From the NCBI RefSeq assembly GCF_905220365.1, contig NC_061141.1, positions 3,231,501 through 3,295,500 on the forward strand: a stretch of DNA of 64,000 nucleotides. The letters run 5' to 3'. The stretch is from Vanessa cardui. Its lineage: Eukaryota > Arthropoda > Insecta > Lepidoptera > Nymphalidae. The number at the start of each line of letters is the position of its first letter. Within the stretch, counting starts at the first letter, position 1. The notes beneath the pieces are model-generated. The model did not search any database, was not told the DNA's origin, and saw only the letters and a program-made list of their open reading frames with translations. Below, in pieces: positions 46,701 through 55,700 of the stretch. The position numbers and the translations under genes were made by a program.

Positions 46701-49700
46701 ATTTTTTTAAATCCAGGAGTGAAGTCATATTTATCGATCGCTTTAAATAATGACAAAAAGGACGTTGTCTTAAAAACAGCTGAACTAAGAGATCTGGATG
46801 ATAATGTAATCAAAAAACTGCCGTTGACATTAGTAGATGCAGATAAGCAATTCTACATAACAGATCCATTTGTACCGCCAAGTACATTGTTCAAAATTGC
46901 GGTAAGAAATACAAATTGGATTATAATAATCAGAATATATCAAACCAGCGACTTCGCACGAGTATAATACTGATACTAAATATATAACAGTATTTGTTTA
47001 TTTACGACATCATATTACAAACTTCTAAAATTATTCGTGTTTTTACTATATTGTCCATGTATTATATACAAAAACCTCCCTCTCGAATAGCTCTATCTAT
47101 TAAAGAAAACCGAATCAAAATCCGTGCCGCAGTTTTAAAGATTTAAGCATAGATGGTGATATAGAGACAGAGAAAGCGACTTTATTTTATACTATGTAGT
47201 GATAGTGATGTACAAGAAACTTCTGTGAGAGAAAAACTATGATGTATCAGTAGATATCATCATATTTAGATGTATAAATCACACATAGAACATTTGTAAT
47301 TTTTATATTAAATACTTTTGTTAAAAGTATTCAGTACATCATTTTCAAATTCTTCATTCTTAATTTGAATGAACTATATTGCATTAAATGTAATTTAAAA
47401 TTCGAATAATTAATTGCTCGTTTATTTTAGGTGAATGGCTTTACAGAATCAAATGAAAAAATAACGAGGGTATCATCAACGACAATTCAGTTACAGAAAC
47501 CAGAATTGGGTTAGTTTTACAAACACTTAATATATTTGAGACCACCGAGTAATTTTTGTAATCCAATTATTGAAATAATAATTTTGAACTAATGATTACA
47601 GAAAAGACTGTGACCAAAAAATCGCCTATGGTGACTCTTCTAAGCGATGACAAAATAGAGGTTGAATACGGCCAAGCTCTTGACATTAAATGCAAATTAC
47701 ATGGGTTTCCTCAACCCGATGTCATGTGGGAAGGTACATCGGGTGACATTGGACCTACTACGGTAAAAATCAATATATATTTTTTTTCATAAATATTCAA
47801 CAACATCACATACATTACTCTGATCCCAGTGTAAGTAGCTAAAGCACTTGTGTTATGGAAAATCAGAAGTAACGACGGTACCGCAAAGACCAGACCTAAG
47901 ACAACATTTTTAAGAAATTAATTTTCTTTCTACATCGATTCGGCTGGAAATCGAACCCTCTAGGACTAGGACCTCGGAGACGCGTAGCCATGAAAACTGG
48001 TGTATACACTACTTGGAGGTCGTCAAATAAAGCTAGCAATACTCAAATAGAGTTGATTCTTTAAGTGCAGATATTTGGGAAATGTTTGACTTACAGGTAG
48101 TGCCTGTCGATCTCCCATATGACTATATGGCTGTTCTCACCATCGATAAGGTGATCGAAAATTCAACAATTACTTGCAAAGCTATAAATTCAGAAGGAGA
48201 AAGTTCTAAATCTGTGAAAATTGAAATAAAGAACTACTTTAATGTGATTGAATATCCCAAAGGTATGTTATTCGTTTATTTTAATATTAAGTAGCTGCTT
48301 TCGATTGCTTGGTGCAAGCCCGTGTGGGTAGGTACCAAGAACTCATCAGTTATTCTACCACACAACAGCTACTAACTAGCCAGTGTAACTACAGGAACAA
48401 GGGACATAAATTCTTAATTCCCAAGGCTGGTGGAACATTGACGATGTAAGGAATATTAAATATTTCTTACAGAGTCATTGTCTGTGAATGAAGGTGACCA
48501 TTTACCATCAGGTGCAATCACCAACCTATACCATAAAAAAAGTCTTTAAATTAAATATTATGCAACGTTAATGATTTCTACAAAATATTTTGCTTTTAGG
48601 TTATCCTTAAGTACTATCAAACATTCAAAAACAAGGTTCAACCAATATAAATCCACATAATGACATCATCTATACTATTTTAATAAATATTATTTAATGA
48701 CCTCAATTTATTTTTCAGACGTATCAATTGAATATGGCAAAACAATTGATTTAAAATTTATAATTAACGCTTATCCGCCTGCAACAATAACTTGGTATAA
48801 AGATGACGAGCAAATTACTATAAATGATAATTACAACTTGTCATCTGATAATACAGTTTTAACGATAAAAAATATGCTTCCGAAACTAAAAGGAAAATAT
48901 ACAGTGAAAGCAGTAAATGATATCACAGAAAGAAATGTTACTTTTAACGTTCTCATAATCGGTGCAGGTAAACATATTATATATTTCGATAAATGATTAC
49001 TATGTAATTTTAAATTGTATTTTAATGTATTTATATTTTTTCTAGAAGCACCTGTAATCGACAAATCTGTTACAACATATTTTGCTAAGGAAGGTTCTGA
49101 TGTAGATATAAATTGCAGGTAATTAAAAAGAACTGATTTTTGATAGAATTTGATTTGATATATTTATTTCGGATTATAAGTAAATCAGAAATTCATTATA
49201 CAGTGTGTCCGGTCACGAACTAGCGATAGTCTAGATATTTTAAAACGACTATTTTAATACACAAATACAGCATATATTTGATGTAACCCACCTCCACTCA
49301 AAATGGCAGCCATTTTGATTTTTTTAATAAAATTTCTTTACGTGTGTACAAAAAACATCATATCAGCAAAAGTTTAAAGTTCTGCGATAAAATCTGGCTA
49401 ATTCGACGGTAAAAATACTGTCTGACATTTAAATTATATGTATTATAATTAGAAATCTTCTTTGAGGATAATCATAAAATACTTCTATTTGTTTTTTTTT
49501 TCAATTTAATCCGAAAGTAATATGACACTTTTATATTGATTTTTAGATTATTAAAGGGTAAACCGAAACCAACGATATCTTGGTCACTAGTTGTTGATGA
49601 CAGTCTTGAAGATATAGAATTAGATGAAACAGGAGAAACGATTCACATAAAAAATATTAAAACTGACGATACTGGATATTACAAATGTATGGCGCGTAAT

Positions 49701-52700
49701 GAAATAGGAGAAGATTCCCATGGCATTGAACTATACGTTGAGTGTGAGTCTTTATCCAATTAATAACAAAACCCAGTGGTTAGAACGCGTGCATCTTATC
49801 CAAAAATTACGGGTTCAAACCCGGGCAAGCACTGAATATTCATGTGCTTAATTTGTATTTGTAATTCATCTCGTGCTCGGCGGTGAAGGAAAACATCACG
49901 AGGATATCTGCATGCATCGGAATATGTTCCGAACATTCTCCTCAAACGGAGAGGAGGCTTTAGCCCAGAAGTAGGAAATGTACAGGCTGTTGTTGTTGTT
50001 GTGTCTTTACTCAATTAATAACAAATTAAGCACATTATTATTAATATTTATTTTATCATTTAAGATCCGCCATCGATCGAAGAGAGTGATGAAAACATCA
50101 ATATAGTGAAAGGTGATCAAGTAACTCTGGTCTGTTCTCTGGATGGTTTCCCCTATCCTGACATACGATGGTTTAAAAATAAATATGAAATTAATGAGAC
50201 TAGTAAATATCGGACTCACAATGATAACGTACTGCGGTGAGTATATCGAGTATTTGTTTATTGTTAATAGCTATTTGTAATGCGGGATTTTACATTTTCC
50301 TTATCATTACTTTATAAAATATAGCATGCTCTCATAAACATCATTCAGTTATTTAATTAGGTATATTTATAGTATCTACTATTTTGGTTTCATAACTTAT
50401 AAGATTTCGAGGTTACGGGTAAATCCAGGGTACATGTTTCTTTTGGAAAATGTTATCCGAAAGGTGTTCGTGTTAAAATATTGATAATTAATTAATTAAT
50501 TCTTATCTGACGTTCTCTTTCAGTAGCGCGAAGTTTAAAGTTGATTATTACAGTGTGTACACACACTTTCGCATATTATACTCATAAAATCTTTTTCGAA
50601 CTGGTATTTTACTGTTATTGCTCTATTATTGCTACGTTAATGATGAAAAAATATTTATTACTGTGACTAAAGTTTCTATATTTTATAGATTCAGAGGTTC
50701 ACTAAACGATGCTGGTGTTTATACTTGTGTGGCGTCCAACGCTCTTGGGAGAGCGGAAAGAAATATTAATTTGAATATCTATGGTAACTAAAACATTATA
50801 CAGTAGTAAAAATATTTATATTTTTGATTTTTTTTTTTACCCTATATGATGCATATAACAACTTTTAGACTTATATTATATTGACAAGGCACAATATTAA
50901 ACTTAGATTATTTATAAATATAGATAGAGTGTATCAAAACTAAATAAAAAACATGTAAACTTAAATATAATATATTATAGGTCCTGTACAAATTGAACCA
51001 CCTAAAGAAAGTGTTCTGAATATAGTAGTTGGAAATTCTTTGGAGCTACCTTGTGTTACCGAAGGCTACCCCGAGCCGAGAGTGAAATGGATGTTCAAAA
51101 ATTTCGATCCGAAATCTTCACCGAAGCTACTAAGGTAGGCAGAAACTAATTATAATTATGAAAATCATTGAAACTTTATTAGAAACTAAACCGCTTATAA
51201 TGAAAGTTGTAATTGGTAAATTGATCAGATGCACATGTTTAATTTAATTCTTGGTAAATTGACATGGTAATACATGGTCCTGTGTAATATGCAGCTAATG
51301 GCAATGTTAATCTACTATCTAGACCCAATGGAGGATTGTGTGATTTAAACTAAACGTAACATTCGAGCCTATAAATATACTGGGTTAAGACTTTCTCTAC
51401 CTTTGAAGAGAAGGCTTGGAGCTTGCTTAATATGATAATTTCTTCGAGATGTTTTCCTGCAATGTCGAGCACATGAAAATTCAGTTTATTGTTGCTTTCA
51501 AATAGCAATCATCCGTTTGCACTAGGCTATTGCAGCTCCTATGTGATGTGACAATCTCTTAAGTATTTTCTTAAACTTTTGTTAAAGGAGAAATTCATTT
51601 ATGTTGAGCATTTGTCCAAGTTATGTATCACTGAAAAATAATTATATTAGAATAACAAAATTCAATATTTAATATATTATAAACGTTTGAAAAATACTAA
51701 TAAATACTTAAATTTAATATTAAGCAAAACAATAAGAAAACAATTTGTATATTTTCAGAGCTGATAGAATGAATTCTATCAAAGTACCTCGAGTCCAAAT
51801 CGAAGATGAGGGGTACTATGTTTGTGAGGCGCGTAATTATGCTGATACAGCTGTTATTACATATGAAGTTCATGTATTAGGTAAAACCAATTTAATATGC
51901 AATTAAATATGCGTATTACTGCCTTGGTATATCGGTACTATATAGCTATAAGCAAAAAACGCGCTACAAATGTAAAGCTATGTAACTTATCGATGATAAG
52001 ACCATATAATTATTTGCAAAACTAATCAAGATGTCAAAAACCGCGCATATACATATGTCGATAGAGAATATTTTTTTTTATAAATATGTCATCAAAAGGA
52101 AAATCGATGAGATGTCATTTAACGGCATTTTAGTTGTACCACGGCAGATTAGTGGTCTAACTTTTGACGTAGTTGATTTATAAGTTCGCGTACAATGAGA
52201 TCAAAATGCTAAATTGAGGTTGATTAATATGAACTATCGCTAATCATTTATATACATATGTATGTATGTAAACATAGATGTTCGTTTAGTAACTATTATT
52301 ATTTACCAACAAATAATTACGTATCAGTAATTTTTTTTCTTTACTATTAAAATAATTCGCACGCATGAAGACAAAAATGAATCAAGCCTGACTAAGAATT
52401 TTGAGTAACTTTTTGTGAGGGCAATTAATAAAGATTTAGTATCACTATAAAAAAGTTTGATATGATTTTGAAAATAGAACACTGAAAAGAATAACAATTG
52501 AAAACAAATCTTTTGCAGCCCCTCCTTTTATTAAGAACAAATTACCTGACAAAACGTTAAATGCTGTGGAAGGGGACTTAGTGCTACGAATTCCTTGCGA
52601 GGCTGTTGGCAAACCAAAACCAACTGTATCTTGGATGATGGATGGATTGAAACTTGCTGTTGGTAATATCATTTATAAATTTATTTTAAAGAATCGTCTT

Positions 52701-55700
52701 ACATGATCAATATGCCAAAAATGGACTAATTATTAGAAGATGTTAGTAAAATTAAATTGTTCTTTTATTATATAAATGTACGTTTTTATATAATTTAAGT
52801 TTCATTATCATTTTAATATCGAAAAGAGTTCAATATAATTATAATACTAGGCCACGTTGCTATTAAAAGATAAATAAGTGAGATAGATCACATATTCTCC
52901 AATCACAAGAGGCAAGTTTGAAAGGACATGCACTTCAAATTATAAAATTATATTATATACACAAAAAATTTATTTTCTGTGATACTGGCTACCTGATATT
53001 TAGAGTTACTCTGGCTCTGAACGTATTATATTTCTGATTACTAAGACGGACCTCATCACTGTAAAAACTAAAGCAAAAATGCAAATAAAATTAAGAAACA
53101 TGTAAGCTAAATTCGTTTGTGGAGGAAATTATAATAAAACAAAAGAATTTATATTTTTTATTGTCCATTGCAGGAACTGATATGTACGACGTTGAAGAAG
53201 ATGGAACATTAATAATAAAAAATGTAAACAAATATTCCGCGGGAACATATTTGTGCAAAGCTGAAAATACACTAGGCCATGTTTCCGAAGAATTCTACGT
53301 CAAAGTTCACCGTGAGTATACAGAATTAGAATTTTGAAATGAGTCAATTATTTTGACTAAAATTATTATTTTTATTCTGAGAAATTGTAAATATAACAAG
53401 CGAAGAAGGAGAAAATATAAATAAACCTAAAACTAAAACTTGGAATATCTCCTGAAGTACAATGAGCTCGTAAAATGGTCAAATATTTCTAGTAGTTATA
53501 ATATATACATATCAGTGGTAATTCCAATTATCTCTTTATCAAGTTTAGAAATATTTTTGTAGTATTACTATTAAAATCCAAGTAATATTTATCCAACAAT
53601 ATTTTTTTTATACTATTGCATTAAAATATTTAGTTATCACTCTAATTGAGTGTAATTATATAGATTTTTTGCTTCATAGCAATTTTTATCAAATTCAGTT
53701 AATTGGTTCGGTACTCAAGGATCAGTCAGTCAGGGATGCTTTCACATTTAAAATATTAGTATAGATTGACCAATTTTAGTAAGATATTATGAATTTTCTT
53801 TTGTAGCATATCCAAGAACGTATGATGTTCCCGTCAAAGAATTAATAGAAGAAGGTACATCAGCTAACATTGAATGTGATCCAACGCATGACGTTGGTGA
53901 TCTAGTGCGTTGGTATAAGGTACAATTTCCAATTTTATTTTCATACTAGTTGTAGCCCACGCTTCACTGAATCATTTACCTTACTGCGTGGAATCGAAGA
54001 CGTTATCTTAGATCTTTGTACGATACATCTATATCATACTAAATGTCGCCTGTCCCTTTGCTCGCGTTTAAGGGCTTAGTTACCATATGTTCGGCAAAAA
54101 AGTAGCCTATGTCCTTTCACGCCGTTCAAGTTTGCTTCACACAGAATCTCATCAAATTCGATGCATTCGTTTTTTCGTAAAAGTTTGACAACCTCTGTGG
54201 TCGAGTAGTTTATACGCCACTCTAAGGTCCCGGTTTTGATTCCTGGCGATGTAGAAGGTTTATTAGTTTTCTATGTCGTCTCGGGTCTGGACGTTTGTGG
54301 TACCTTCGTTACTTCTGATTTTCCATAACACAAGTGCTTCAGCTACTTACATTGGGATTAGAGTAATGTACCTACGTGATGTTTCGTAAAAGAGCGACAG
54401 TCAGACAGAGTTACTTTCACATTAATAAAATTAATATAGATATAGATTTTCATCATCCTCCAGCACTTATCCCAATTTTATTTGGGGTGTTGAATATACA
54501 TAATTTCAAAATGAACGTCATATAGTATTGTAAGTTTGAATGTGTTTGTAATTTGTTTACAGAATGGAGTACTCATATCAACTGGTCCATTGACCTTGCG
54601 CAATACTTCTCCATCAGATTCAGGGCTATACAGTTGTAGAGTGAGCAATTTTGTATCTTCGCATTCATCTCACAAAATGGTCGTCGTTGGGCGTAAACCT
54701 AGCTTTAATTCTGAAGAAGAAACTAGAATTGAATTCTTCGAAGGAGCAAATGTTGTCTTGGGATGCAGTGCTAGTGGATTCCCAAATCCAACGGTGAGTT
54801 AGATTAAATTAGATGTTGCAGAGGGTTGGGTTATATTAAATTCAATTAAACTAAATAATACTGTTTCAATGGACATCATTCATTGATAAGCAATAGAAGA
54901 ACAATGTATCTAAATGCAATTTAAAAAGTGCTAAATAATGATATTTTTACTTTCAATACAATTAATAAAAAAATTAATTGCATTCGATTTTGAAAAATAA
55001 ATAGAAGAGGAATAAACGGCCTAAAATGTTAATAATTTGGATTTTGATCTTTTAGCGTTCATTCTTAATTATGAATACAAATACACTTTTTTATTATTAT
55101 CAGTTGAAATATTTATATATCATTAAACCGTAATAGTTCTATTGCTAGAACAAGTTAACTCTTGACTGAAAGAAAAAGCACACTGTTATGAGATAGTAAA
55201 ACTTTATTGCCTTTGAATTAATTTTATATGAAACGACCTGTGCCTGAGACTTCATACACGTTTGAATTTAACAAAATTGTTAACTCCTAAGTCACTTACT
55301 TTTTCTGCCAGTAAACGTGTCGTCAAAATCGGTCCAGCCGTTGACGAGATTAGCCGGAACAAACAGACAGACTAACAATTTATCTTGAAATGTAATTTTT
55401 GTAGATGTATAGTGTATATATGCACATGTACATATGCATTTAGTAAAAAACGGTTATTTGAATATTACAAACCGACACTCCAATTTTATTGTATGTATAA
55501 ATAATTTCCGTCGTCTCCTGTTGTTTCAGATCACGTGGTCACATAACGGCAGGAAAATTAAACAAACGTCTGATACAATTGATCTCGTAATGAAAGCTAG
55601 TGATATCGGGGAGTACAAGTGCCAAGTGTCAAACGATTTCGGTAAAATTAGCCGTATTTTTAAGATCGTTGCTGATGGTAAGTATTTAATATCTGTTAGT

